Shown one piece after another: positions 37,009 through 46,258 of a DNA stretch of 64,000 bases; within the stretch, counting starts at the first letter, position 1; the number at the start of each line of letters is the position of its first letter. The notes under the pieces are model-generated. The model saw only the letters and a program-made list of their open reading frames with translations. It was not told the origin of the DNA and ran no database searches. The position numbers and the translations under genes are program-made. Source of the stretch: Lachnospiraceae bacterium (lineage in GTDB: Bacteria; Bacillota_A; Clostridia; Lachnospirales; Lachnospiraceae); contig JAFQCI010000076.1 of assembly GCA_017416505.1 (NCBI GenBank), positions 102,576 through 166,575 of the forward strand, written 5' to 3'.

Positions 37009-37538
37009 TTACATATTCTTTTCCTTATTTAAAATCGCATAAACAAAAGTATCTTTCCAAATTTGATTGTCATTATCATCTTTCCAAAAATATACATTTT
37101 GTTTCAAATGTGCCTCTCTTACAAATCCCAAACGTTCCAATAGTTTCCACGAACTCAAATTACATGGGTCACATTCAGTAAAAATCCTATGTATCCCTTC
37201 TGAAAACTCCTTCTTTATTAAAGCGGAACAACTTTCTTTTGCATAACCATTTCCCCAATAATTCTTATTAAAAACATATCTCATTTCCAAAGATTCAAAA
37301 TCTCGCTTTCCAAGATATATATTTCCCACCATCTTCTTATTGAGCTTTAATTCTACTGCAATCATTTCATCAGTTGAAATTCGCCATTCTAGATTATTTC
37401 TCACTTCATTAATATCCATAGGCTATATGGTTCATGCTTTACCACTTCTCCATCAGATAAATATTCATACAAATCTTCTTTACAATATCTCCTTAAAATC
37501 AATCGTTCCGTTTCTAAAATTATCTTCTTTTCTGACAT
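37009..37538 (-). pseudogene. GNAT-family acetyltransferase with frameshift
   Basis: ATG at 37538 (with GAGG upstream) opens MSEKKIILETERLILRRY, the usual N-terminus of RimJ/RimL-type GNAT enzymes. The frame is lost near 37420 after VVKHEPY. The remainder (MDINEVRNNLEWRIS, then RYVFNKNYWGNGYAKESC and the LLERLGFVREA motif) continues in another frame to 37009. One lost base near EPYS explains it. Confidence 0.8.
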
Positions 37539-37548
37539 TATATTTACC

Positions 37549-37788
37549 TCACAAAATTCCGGTTGATATGGAAGGAAATGCAACACTTCTTATTCCGTGT
37601 TCTACTGCCAGTTTCATAGAATGAAAATAACAGCTTGCAAGAAGTTCCTGTTCATTACTCCCTCCACCCTTCCAAATCGGTCCAACTGTATGTATTACAT
37701 AATCACATGGCAAATTGTATGCTTTTGTAATCTTAGCTTGTCCTGTTTCACAGCCATGAAGATATGTCTTCTGCGAATAGCCAAACAC
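37549..37788 (-). pseudogene. Macro-domain (ADP-ribose deacetylase-like) fragment
   Basis: A fragment of an O-acetyl-ADP-ribose deacetylase-like macro domain: [31 protein letters not shown] and AFPSISTGI are diagnostic. The N-terminal NAANS region and everything after FPSISTG are missing. The sequence runs straight into the 5' region of the GNAT pseudogene, so a deletion joined them. Confidence 0.8.
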
Positions 37789-37968
37789 TTACACTATTGT
37801 TAAAAAAAGCCACTCGGCTGAAAATTTTTATTTTAGTCTATGCGCATATAATACCATATTTTTTGCTGCCCTGTCCATCTATACCTTATACTTTATCTAA
37901 TAAATGAAGCACTTTTGTTAGTATTCACATATAGTTGTACACTTCCACTATCGATTTAAATAATCACC

Positions 37969-38113
37969 TGTTACTGTACACTCGTACCTCGTGAACAGTA
38001 ACGATTCGCAGGCTCATTTAAAGTTTTGCTTCGCAAAAGGAGCCTGCGAACACCTGAATCATATTCTTACGCACCAAAACAGCAAGTGTTTTGGTGCTAT
38101 CTGTACAGTAACA
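37969..38113. repeat. About 145-bp composite palindromic element
   Basis: The outer arms TGTTACTGTACA (37969-37980) and TGTACAGTAACA (38102-38113) are perfect inverted repeats. Inside lie the second copy of the 33-bp palindrome (37970-38002), a hairpin TTCGCAGGCTC/GAGCCTGCGAA (38006-38016 and 38040-38050) with inner TTTTGC/GCAAAA, and a hairpin GCACCAAAACA/TGTTTTGGTGC (38071-38097). No ORF. It resembles a non-autonomous palindromic mobile element or a structured RNA. Confidence 0.7.
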
Positions 38114-38150
38114 ATAACCTACTATGGGATTGAATATTTGTAAAAAAATA

Positions 38151-38179
38151 TTGCAAAATTTGATTTATTTGTGTATACT
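38151..38179 (+). promoter_or_regulatory. Promoter upstream of the repeat/MazF-like locus
   Basis: TTGCAA (38151-38156), a 17-bp spacer and TATACT (38174-38179). Transcription would start near 38186 and run through the tandem repeats to the toxin-like gene. Confidence 0.6.
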
Positions 38180-38243
38180 ATAATTAATAGATAAGCTATA
38201 TGCTTGTTATGTGGACTGACACATAAAATCCGAAACTCTTTCC

Positions 38244-38341
38244 GGACTTCGGATGCCGGACAGTTGACTGGCAACGGAAAAACCAGTATTTCTTATCGGA
38301 CTTCGGGTGCCGATCAGTTGGCGGACAACAGAAAAATCAGT
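38244..38341 (+). repeat. Imperfect tandem repeat, period 54 bp, two units
   Basis: Unit 1 starts at 38244 and unit 2 at 38298, both with GGACTTCGG; about 36 of the first 44 bases match between units. Short self-complementary parts such as ACTGG/CCAGT occur within unit 1. It lies between promoter and hairpin, upstream of the MazF-like gene. Confidence 0.65.
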
Positions 38342-38344
38342 CAT

Positions 38345-38390
38345 AAAAGGAAGGTGTCATCCGCTATGGCAGACGAACCTTCCTTTTAAA
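38345..38390 (+). terminator. Terminator-like hairpin between the repeats and the MazF-like gene
   Basis: AAAAGGAAGGT (38345-38355) pairs perfectly with ACCTTCCTTTT (38377-38387). The T4 is part of the arm and a longer T run is lacking, so termination would be partial. Confidence 0.55.
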
Positions 38391-38527
38391 ATTTCTATAG
38401 TACACATTTCTATGAGGATTATTAAAATCAACAAATTAAAAGCAATTAGAATCATCAATAAATGCACTGATACATACAAAAATACATGTTATTACGGTCT
38501 TCACGCTCTAAGAAAAGAAGGAATACT

Positions 38528-39280
38528 ATGCAGATAGATTACGAAAAACTCGCATCCATTGCTACGGATCCCACATCGCGTTCCACAATGGCAAAAGACA
38601 CCAGTGAAGTTTTAGCTTCATATATGCAGATACTGTCTAATTTAATATTTGCCGCAGAACGATTGTCTGAAAGTGAAATGGCAATGATCATCAATAGCCT
38701 GAATCGTTGGATAACCAAGAAGGATATTTCCGTAAAACGTCCTTATGCTGTAGGTACGATTGTTCAAATGGAATGGGGTAATAATTTTTCTCCCGAACTT
38801 TCCTATAAACATCCTGCTATTATCATTGAAGAATGGTCAAATACCATTTTAGCAATCCCAACCACAAGTGCACCTGCAAAAGTGGCTGCCGCTTATCATC
38901 CAACTGGTAATCCGTCTGGTAAATGGTACTATCGTAGGGTTGGCGTTGCTGAAGGCTTTGCACATGACTGTGCTCTAATCCTCAATAATGCAAAGATTAT
39001 GTCTAAATCCCGCATTATTTCTGTATCAGGAACAATTTCCGGAGATTTAAACGATGATAATAATATTTTTCGTGAAGTACGTAAAACTATGATCAAAAAT
39101 TTTTTCTCAAAAGAATGGATTGAGCATCAGAAACTAATACAGGCCTATGAACAAGAGCAGGAAAAGAATAAAACATTACAAATAGCTTATGACAAGCTCC
39201 TTGAAGAGAATAAATCGCTGAAATTTTCAAATAATCAAGTTACTGTCCCTAAAAATGAAAAATTGCAAAAAAACAATTGA
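38528..39280 (+). CDS. PemK/MazF-like toxin-family protein
   Basis: 250 residues. The central region (about 55-165) has the PemK/MazF beta-barrel pattern: RPYAVGTIVQMEWGNNFSPE, HPAIIIEEW, ILAIPTTSAP. The N-terminal helices and a C-terminal coiled coil (about 195-250, rich in E, K, Q) are extra to the roughly 110-residue MazF, so it may be a specialised family. ATG at 38528 has AGAAGGA. No MazE-like antitoxin gene precedes it; only a 41-codon ORF without a ribosome binding site overlaps the start. The locus instead carries tandem repeats and hairpins upstream. If active, it would be an mRNA endonuclease. Confidence 0.75.
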   Translation: MQIDYEKLASIATDPTSRSTMAKDTSEVLASYMQILSNLIFAAERLSESEMAMIINSLNRWITKKDISVKRPYAVGTIVQMEWGNNFSPELSYKHPAIIIEEWSNTILAIPTTSAPAKVAAAYHPTGNPSGKWYYRRVGVAEGFAHDCALILNNAKIMSKSRIISVSGTISGDLNDDNNIFREVRKTMIKNFFSKEWIEHQKLIQAYEQEQEKNKTLQIAYDKLLEENKSLKFSNNQVTVPKNEKLQKNN

Positions 39281-39327
39281 CTTTTTGGCGTATATACTTT
39301 ATTATGAAAATAAAAGAAAGTGATATA

Positions 39328-39406
39328 CGTCGTAAGGGCACACTTTTAATTATTGATTGTACGCCGTAAGGGCAATTTTTTAAGAAGTATTTTCGCCGTA
39401 AGGGCA
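39328..39406 (+). repeat. Three spaced copies of a 13-bp motif after the MazF-like gene
   Basis: CG(C/T)CGTAAGGGCA occurs at 39328-39340, 39362-39374 and 39394-39406, with periods of 34 and 32 bp and AT-rich spacers. They lie in the 3' region of the toxin-like gene, directly before its terminator. Confidence 0.7.
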
Positions 39407-39409
39407 GTG

Positions 39410-39438
39410 AAGGCACTCTATTTTGTGGGTGCCTTTTA
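39410..39438 (+). terminator. Terminator downstream of the MazF-like gene
   Basis: AAGGCAC (39410-39416) pairs with GTGCCTT (39429-39435) and is followed by TTTA. Confidence 0.65.
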
Positions 39439-39482
39439 CATTTAATCTTTTTTATTAAATTTCTTCTCATATCCATCTCCCC

Positions 39483-41963
39483 CTATTCCCCGGCATATCT
39501 CCTACGATAATACTCCATCGTCCTATATTCCAAAATATCTTTCATATGCTCCTTAAATGCCCGATTCGTAATTACCTCTTCCAAATCATCCCGTATTGCA
39601 ATGGCATAACCATCCTTTTCAATAAAGAACCCTTTTCCGGAAGCCTTTAGGAATTTAATGGGCATACTTTTTGCCTTACTCAAATGCTGCTTTGGGGTCA
39701 TAGCTTTATAATCCGCATAAGAAATATCTGACGAAAAATCCTTCCAGTTCGTTCCGGTATCAAAGAACTTTTTCCAAGCTGCCAGGACTTCCTCCTCTTT
39801 CACCATCAGACGAATATCACCACCATTATAAAAGCTATATAAAATCGGCATCTTATATACTTTCTGCATATCCGTTGTTTCCATTACCACCAGAAATTCC
39901 TTACCAATACCCTGGTACACTCCTTCTTCCTCAGCTGACAATTCATGCATTTCATTTAAGAAATCCATATACCCCCGAAAAGGATTTTCCTTTGCATGTT
40001 TGATACAATACTGATAAATATCATCATCCATATAGGTAAACAATTCCATACGGTTCGGAACTTTACCATCCAATAATTCTTTTACCCTGTAAAACTCCTG
40101 CTTTATCCGTTCTTTCACAGACAATGATTTCTTGTCCATTTCCTTGAATAAATCAATCAAACGCATATCAAAATCTACGATACAATCGTCCGGATATTCA
40201 ATATTGTATAAATCAGGACTTCCTTTTTCTCCAAAACTTTTACCACCGCTTAAAAGCAAAGGGGCTCTTCCGGCTTTCTCATAATTACCAATAAAATCCA
40301 AAACATTCAGATATTCTTTGCCTTTATAGGTACGAAGTCCTCGTCCTAATTGCTGCAAAAATACAATTGGTGACTCGGTTGGTCTTAAGAACATCACCAT
40401 ATCAAGGGATGCAATATCTACACCTTCATTGAACATATCAACAGAAAAAATCACCTTAATTTCGTTGTTTTTCAGTTTTTCAATTGCCTTGTCCCTGTCT
40501 TCTGAAAACTCACCGTTCCCATTACTATATACGGCAACCGCCTCGATTCCTCTTTTACAAAATTCTTTTGCCATTTCCTCTGCATGTTGTCTGGAACAAC
40601 AAAAGCCAAGCGCCCTTTTAGAACGGTATTTCATATAATATTTATAAATCAAATCGTATCGTTCTACATTTCCAATGTAAGTTTCATTCAATTCTTTTTC
40701 ATCATAACGACCCTTCACCAGATGTAAAGAAGAATAATCCGTTTTATCGTAAATACCATAATAGTGAAACGGAACCAATGCTCCTTTATTAATTGCTTCT
40801 TTTAAAGAAATCTCATATGGAACATTATAATCACAAATTTCATAAATGTTTTTACCATCCATTCGTTCCGGCGTGGCCGTAAGTCCCAATAAAAACTTTG
40901 GCTTAAAATAATTTACAATTCGTTGATATTGGTCATTTACGGCATGATGGAACTCGTCAATTGTCAAGTAGTCAAAATAATCCGGTGCAAAATACTCCTC
41001 TGTCAAATATTCACTTCTACCAAGTGTCGCAACAGAAGCAAAAATCACAGCTTTGTCCGTATCCTTTTGTTTACCATAAAAGAAACCATAATCATCTGAC
41101 TGTCTTACATTTTTAAAGGATATTGCTGCCTGTTTTAATATTTCTTCTCTATGGGCTACAAATAATACACGTTCATACTTGGCAGAATCAAATGCAGCAA
41201 GATAAGTCTTTCCTACACCGGTAGCCGCCTGTACCAGTCCTTTGGTCGCCCCTCCCGACCGGCTATCTTCCAGCGCATACAAAGCCTCTATCTGGGCTCC
41301 TCTTGGCTGAAATAACAGTTCCACTTTCGTATCTTCATCTTCATCCGCATTATCATATTTTGCAAGATCTTTTGAAATAGCAGGTTTATGCCAGTTCTTG
41401 GAATATCTGGTTAGTTCCTCATCATCAATCACAATGGAATGATTTTCAAACAAATCAACAAAAGTATCGTAAAACAAAGTAAAGTTTTTCTTATCATCCA
41501 GACTGCTAAAACGATAATTCCATTCGATACCGGAAGTTAATGCACTCCTTGAAATATTAGAAGAACCAATGTAGATTTCCCCTGAATTTTCATAATGAAA
41601 GATGTATGACTTAGGATGAAAAGAACGCTTTTTATCATTATAAAACCGCAAATCCACCCGGTTTCCTAATTCTTTTTTAATCAAACACAATGCAGATGGC
41701 TGTGTGATACCAAGATAATTTCCGGTAAGAATTCTCACCTCAACACCGCGTTCCAATGCCGCTTTTAAGTCATTTAGAATCATCCTGACTCCAGATTCCA
41801 TAAGAAAAGAAACAATAATGTCAATTCTACTTGCCTTTAACATGCTCATTTTTAACTGATAATATAAAAAGCGATTTCGATTTTTATCACCAGTCATCAC
41901 ATCCGTAGATTCTATTTCTATTCCATCTATCTCTATTTTTTCCGCAAAATCAAATTGAGCCAT
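39483..41963 (-). CDS. PLD-type nuclease fused to a superfamily 2 helicase
   Basis: 826 residues. The N-terminal phospholipase D-like (HKD) nuclease domain has H116xK118 (FHPKSYIF) and IGSSNIS at 132-138. The SF2 helicase core from about 215 has Walker A ATGVGKT, IDEFHHA, LTATPERMDG and the arginine motif QLGRGLRTYKGKE. The long C-terminal region is helical and of unknown role. COG3886-COG1061 fusions occur in defence islands. ATG at 41963 has GAGGTGAGG upstream, inside the 3' end of the methyltransferase gene, so the two are translationally coupled. Confidence 0.85.
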   Translation of the reverse strand: MAQFDFAEKIEIDGIEIESTDVMTGDKNRNRFLYYQLKMSMLKASRIDIIVSFLMESGVRMILNDLKAALERGVEVRILTGNYLGITQPSALCLIKKELGNRVDLRFYNDKKRSFHPKSYIFHYENSGEIYIGSSNISRSALTSGIEWNYRFSSLDDKKNFTLFYDTFVDLFENHSIVIDDEELTRYSKNWHKPAISKDLAKYDNADEDEDTKVELLFQPRGAQIEALYALEDSRSGGATKGLVQAATGVGKTYLAAFDSAKYERVLFVAHREEILKQAAISFKNVRQSDDYGFFYGKQKDTDKAVIFASVATLGRSEYLTEEYFAPDYFDYLTIDEFHHAVNDQYQRIVNYFKPKFLLGLTATPERMDGKNIYEICDYNVPYEISLKEAINKGALVPFHYYGIYDKTDYSSLHLVKGRYDEKELNETYIGNVERYDLIYKYYMKYRSKRALGFCCSRQHAEEMAKEFCKRGIEAVAVYSNGNGEFSEDRDKAIEKLKNNEIKVIFSVDMFNEGVDIASLDMVMFLRPTESPIVFLQQLGRGLRTYKGKEYLNVLDFIGNYEKAGRAPLLLSGGKSFGEKGSPDLYNIEYPDDCIVDFDMRLIDLFKEMDKKSLSVKERIKQEFYRVKELLDGKVPNRMELFTYMDDDIYQYCIKHAKENPFRGYMDFLNEMHELSAEEEGVYQGIGKEFLVVMETTDMQKVYKMPILYSFYNGGDIRLMVKEEEVLAAWKKFFDTGTNWKDFSSDISYADYKAMTPKQHLSKAKSMPIKFLKASGKGFFIEKDGYAIAIRDDLEEVITNRAFKEHMKDILEYRTMEYYRRRYAGE

Positions 41964-42526
41964 TTTTCCTCACCTCTTCCTGGTCGGACATCCGATGAAA
42001 CCCATATTTCCTCTATCTCAAGTCCTTCCACATCCTGCAATAACTTCCGAAAACGTTCCTCTGTCATATCATTAAAATATCTGCCATTTCGCATACCTTC
42101 AAAGATTCCATATTTGAATGAGGTATAGATAATTCCGTTGTCCTTTAAAGCAATTACCATTTTCTTTATCACATCTACAAGTTCCGCATATGGAAGATGC
42201 AAAATAGAGGAACACGCCCAAATGCCATCATATTTATCCATTTCCTCAAGTTCATTAAAAAGCATATGCTTTACTTCTATGCCGGTAAAAACACTAGCAA
42301 GTTTACACAGTTCCTCCGAGCCATCAATTGCTTCTACCGAATAGCCTTGTTCAAGAAAATATTTTGTATCACGACCAGAACCACATCCAAAGTCCAAAAT
42401 GCTGGCATTCTGATGCAGTTTCTTAAGAAATTTAGACTGAACGGATAAAAAAGACACATTTTGTGTGGTGCTTATAAATGATTCTGCGTTTTGATTGTAG
42501 TATAGTATTGTTTCATCTGATTTCAT
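41933..42526 (-). CDS. Class I SAM-dependent methyltransferase
   Basis: 197 residues with motif I ILDFGCGSGRDT near residue 43, VEAIDGSE for the ribose-binding acid, and the IIYTSFKYG strand. It is a small-molecule-type (Methyltransf_11/25-like) fold with no DNA-methylase DPPY/NPPY motif. The target is unknown. Its 3' end overlaps the nuclease-helicase gene by 31 bp, so both probably work in one process. Confidence 0.82.
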   Translation of the reverse strand: MKSDETILYYNQNAESFISTTQNVSFLSVQSKFLKKLHQNASILDFGCGSGRDTKYFLEQGYSVEAIDGSEELCKLASVFTGIEVKHMLFNELEEMDKYDGIWACSSILHLPYAELVDVIKKMVIALKDNGIIYTSFKYGIFEGMRNGRYFNDMTEERFRKLLQDVEGLEIEEIWVSSDVRPGRGEEKWLNLILRKK

Positions 42527-42808
42527 GTTATCACTTGTATAATCCAGGTATCCTGTTTGAGGATAGGGGATTCATTTCCTTCTTTCTTATGTATTTTTTT
42601 ACTTATGCTTTGTTATTTGACCAAGATTATTCATGTGCCACCTAGTCACTTAGGTTGCATTTGATATTTCCTAAATAGTTTTAAACATTTTCCGATACTA
42701 TTCTCGTATCATACTGTTTTTTGTGATCGCGCTGCTTGTAATTAATTGAATTTTCAATATATAATTCAATTAACATCACAATATTATCAAAAATTAATTT
42801 TCCTTATT
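42527..42808. other. Intergenic region with an AT-rich hairpin
   Basis: This 282-bp gap is without a credible ORF. TTAATTGAATT (42742-42752) and AATTCAATTAA (42763-42773) form a perfect 11-bp stem, possibly the 3' end signal of the PC4-like gene transcript. The methyltransferase promoter must lie here but was not clearly identified. Confidence 0.45.
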
Positions 42809-43036
42809 TTAACCTTCGACAACTTTACATAATAATTCATACAACTTTTTAACTTCATCTTCATTAAAGGTAATACCTTTTCCCGTTTTTTCATGATTTG
42901 GTGCCCAATCCCTTAAGTCATATTTTGGTACCCCACCATTCCATGAAATAAGATTCAATTCTTTTGTCCAACCTTTAACACTTTCTGAAAGCACACCTAT
43001 TTCTTTTATAATGTCATATTTAATTTCTCCAGCCAT
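42809..43036 (-). CDS. YdbC/PC4-like single-strand DNA-binding protein
   Basis: 75 residues. The pattern KYDIIKEIGVLS ... WTKELNLISWNGGVPKYDLRDW ... GKGITFNEDEVKKL matches the YdbC/PC4 family, a small beta-sheet plus helix that binds single-stranded nucleic acid and may act in transcription or repair. ATG at 43036 has AAAGGA upstream; the frame opens at 43060. It lies between the nuclease-helicase pair and the type III R-M operon. Confidence 0.82.
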   Translation of the reverse strand: MAGEIKYDIIKEIGVLSESVKGWTKELNLISWNGGVPKYDLRDWAPNHEKTGKGITFNEDEVKKLYELLCKVVEG

Positions 43037-43117
43037 TATCACACATCCTTTCAATTGCAACCAAAATAATTATTTCCAATTCCTCATAGCAACTGTATAT
43101 ATTACTTAGATTAACAT

Positions 43118-46100
43118 CTACTTTTCAATACTATTCATAATATTAAGCAGACTCTGGTAACTATCTACATCATGGTATATCACATTCTCTGTAGAAATCT
43201 CATTAAACAGCTTTCTTGCACAGGAAATTTTTGCTCTCTCTATTGGTCTCAGTTCCAGACTTTCCATAGTACCTTTAGTTTCTGCGATGAAGTAAATGTG
43301 CTTCACCGTACCTTCATAGAATGCAATCGCCCAGTCAGGTGAATAACTTCCTACAGGTGTTGGAATTGCAAAACCTTTCGGGAGCTTCGCATATACACAT
43401 ACTTCTTTTGCTCCATCCAGTTCTTCGGCAAATTTACGTTCTACACTCTTCTCTGCGGTGCCATCCGTAAACACATAGTCCTGAATGTGCTTCTCTGCCC
43501 TATACGCCTTGTCAAAACTTGCATGCTTCTCCGCTGTAAAGATAGAACTGTCATACTTACCTTCTATCTGGTCATAAGAAATGTGCTCTACAATCATAGT
43601 AGCCTTCTGTTCTTTAATCAGCCTGATAACCTTAGTAATGAATTCCTCTGGATTATTCTTAAACATTGCAAACTTAATCGGACTGATACCCTGCAAAATA
43701 GCAGCAACCGTCTTTCTTGTAAGCACTGTACCTTCTGCGATCTTGCCAATCAGGTCATATTTAATCTGACTGGTTTCTGAATGCTTAAGTGTGTTCGTAC
43801 TGGATTTTGCTTCATAGAAGGAATTACTTTCTCTTACCATCATTGCATTCATCACGTCACGCTGTTCCGATTTAGATACGGTATACTGCAACTGCGATAC
43901 AAATAATTCCCTATCAATCTGCTCTATTGCTTTCTTAATAAGCTCTTTGCTATCAAAATCAACAGTGTATGCATACTTGTGATTGATATAGTTCCATAAT
44001 GTCTGAAATTCCTTCTTAGCAAAGTTCTCATTCAAATCGTTACTCGGAACAGTGGTTTCATTACCATTACCAATCATGTCTTCCAGAATCTTATCATCAA
44101 AGATACTCTGTACAAGTTTGTGAATTCCTTCTGTCATCGGCTTAAGTTCTTCTGCCAGCGGAGCCAGTGCGTTATTTTCAAAATCCACACGGTACTGCTC
44201 TGTAATATGTTCATTATCATCAATATAATCGTTCTTAAGCAGATATCTGTAAATTGCAGTTGCCTGTTGTTCAGATATCTTCATAGGAATACCATCTACT
44301 TGAACGGTCTTACCAACAAAATATTCTTTTGATGCTTTAGTCGGTCTGTCATAAAGAACCTCTTTCATTTGTTTTTGTAAATCTGTGACAAAATCCTTAT
44401 AGCTTTCGCTGGCAATAACAGTAAGTTTATTTACTTTATGTACCAAGTCTTTACCAAGCCCCTGTTCATCCATACGGAAACCCTCTTGATTTACACAAAG
44501 ACGAAGACCACGACCAACTTCCTGCCTCTTCATTGTAGTACTGTCACTATGTTTAAGGGTGCAAATTTGGAATACATTCGGATTATCCCAACCTTCCCTT
44601 AATGCGGAATGTGAAAAAATGAATCTGGTAGGTTCACTAAAGCTAAGCAATCTTTCTTTATTCTTAAGAATTAAATCGTATGCAGAAATATCATCAGAGA
44701 AATCAGATCCTCTTTTAATAGTACTATTTACAACACACCCTTTTTTATCAATACTAAAATAACCTTTGTGTGTAGCTTCTGCCTCAATTGCTTTCAGATA
44801 TCGTTGGTATGGCGTATCAAAAATTGTAATATAGTTATTTACTACATCACGATATTCTTCTTCAAATATCTGACCGTATTCGCCAAGAAGTTCTTCTCCT
44901 TCGTCATTATACAAACGGTACTTAGCAACCTCATCTATAAAGAACAAAGATAAGGTCTTAATACCACGATTGAACAACTCTTCTTCCTTTTCCATATGAG
45001 AAATGATAGTTTCACGAATCTGAATTCTACGCATATCCTTTTCAGAAACATCACCAACTACATCTCCCTTATAAATTACTTCTCCGTTGGTAAAAGTAAC
45101 AGAACCTGTAATTGGATCTATTTCCGAAATACGATATCCTTTATATTGCTCCATTTCATTAGACAACTCATATAAATTGTCGTCTACTTCACGTATTCTC
45201 ATTTCTCTATTAATGGAATTATTGTATTTAACCTCATATTCAATACGGGCTCTTGGTGGATGCTTCGGCGAAACAATAATACTCTCCAAATACAGGTACT
45301 TATCCGTGCCACGGAAATTTTTCACTTGAAAACCTTTTACTTCTATTCTCTTAACCAATCTTTGGTTATAAGCATCTACCGCATCCAAGGCATATACCAG
45401 ATTATGATGTTCCTTGTGGGTAGCGGAATAATTCAAACAGAATAAAGGATTAAAATTCTGCAATGCTTTCTGTGTCGCATCTCCACCCATTTTCTGCGGC
45501 TCATCCAAAATAATAATCGGATTGTTAGCCTTAATAACATCAATCGGTCTTCTACTACCAAATTCATCTCTCTTGTCGTAAATAATACGTGCTTCCTTGC
45601 TTTTACCACCTTCCTTCATGGATGTGTTAAAAGCTTGCATATTAATAATCATAACATTGATACCTGAATTGCTTGAAAATGCATCCAGCTGATTTAGATT
45701 ACTACTGTTATACACAAAGAAGCGAACCTTCTTACCATACCGCTCCATAAAATGGTCCTGTGTAATCTCAAAGGACTTCTTTACACCTTCTCTGATAGCA
45801 ATGGAAGGTACGACTACAATAAATTTTGACCACCCATAATGCTTGTTCAGCTCATACATGGTCTTAATATATACATAGGTCTTACCGGTACCGGTCTCCA
45901 TCTCCACATCCAAAGAACATCTACCCAAGTTGTTGATTAACTTGTCCGATAACTTCACATTGTTGTTCTGCTGTATTTCTCTGATGTTGGCAAGCAACGC
46001 TGCATCAGGTAATGCAACCATTTCATTCTTAAATCCTGCATCATCAAAGTCATCTGTAAGATTCAATTCCTGCTGTTCGAACATAGAATCCACAAAGGAC

Positions 46101-46255
46101 ATCTGGGAATAGGAAACAGCTGATTTTACTTTACCAATATCCCTTCTATAATTTACAGGGTCAGAATAAGGCTGCCCTTTGAAAGCTCCAACCACGCTAT
46201 CAACAGCATCCGTCTGATACTGTTGTATTTTAAAATTGAATTTCAATACGTGCAC
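43118..46255 (-). CDS. Type III restriction enzyme, Res subunit
   Basis: 1045 residues. It is the helicase-nuclease half of a type III R-M system that translocates or slides between two sites and cuts. Motif I is METGTGKTYVYIKT (about residue 118), motif II LDEPQKMGG, and motif VI QEVGRGLRLC. The C-terminal nuclease has the PD...ExK pattern SPDWAIAF ... YFIAETKG. It starts three bases after the RhuM stop, so it is in one operon with mod. Confidence 0.92.
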   Translation of the reverse strand: MHVLKFNFKIQQYQTDAVDSVVGAFKGQPYSDPVNYRRDIGKVKSAVSYSQMSFVDSMFEQQELNLTDDFDDAGFKNEMVALPDAALLANIREIQQNNNVKLSDKLINNLGRCSLDVEMETGTGKTYVYIKTMYELNKHYGWSKFIVVVPSIAIREGVKKSFEITQDHFMERYGKKVRFFVYNSSNLNQLDAFSSNSGINVMIINMQAFNTSMKEGGKSKEARIIYDKRDEFGSRRPIDVIKANNPIIILDEPQKMGGDATQKALQNFNPLFCLNYSATHKEHHNLVYALDAVDAYNQRLVKRIEVKGFQVKNFRGTDKYLYLESIIVSPKHPPRARIEYEVKYNNSINREMRIREVDDNLYELSNEMEQYKGYRISEIDPITGSVTFTNGEVIYKGDVVGDVSEKDMRRIQIRETIISHMEKEEELFNRGIKTLSLFFIDEVAKYRLYNDEGEELLGEYGQIFEEEYRDVVNNYITIFDTPYQRYLKAIEAEATHKGYFSIDKKGCVVNSTIKRGSDFSDDISAYDLILKNKERLLSFSEPTRFIFSHSALREGWDNPNVFQICTLKHSDSTTMKRQEVGRGLRLCVNQEGFRMDEQGLGKDLVHKVNKLTVIASESYKDFVTDLQKQMKEVLYDRPTKASKEYFVGKTVQVDGIPMKISEQQATAIYRYLLKNDYIDDNEHITEQYRVDFENNALAPLAEELKPMTEGIHKLVQSIFDDKILEDMIGNGNETTVPSNDLNENFAKKEFQTLWNYINHKYAYTVDFDSKELIKKAIEQIDRELFVSQLQYTVSKSEQRDVMNAMMVRESNSFYEAKSSTNTLKHSETSQIKYDLIGKIAEGTVLTRKTVAAILQGISPIKFAMFKNNPEEFITKVIRLIKEQKATMIVEHISYDQIEGKYDSSIFTAEKHASFDKAYRAEKHIQDYVFTDGTAEKSVERKFAEELDGAKEVCVYAKLPKGFAIPTPVGSYSPDWAIAFYEGTVKHIYFIAETKGTMESLELRPIERAKISCARKLFNEISTENVIYHDVDSYQSLLNIMNSIEK

Positions 46256-46258
46256 CTC

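Noticed and set aside
38204..38389. ORF with an 18-residue repeat over the 54-bp tandem repeats
   Set aside because: 54 is a multiple of 3, so any frame repeats; start is TTG without a ribosome binding site.
38412..38537. 41-codon ORF overlapping the MazF-like start as a possible antitoxin
   Set aside because: No ribosome binding site and no MazE/AbrB-like features; kept only as a remote possibility.
39328..39406. CRISPR-like array
   Set aside because: Only three 13-bp motifs with AT-rich spacers of about 20 bp and no cas genes in the window.
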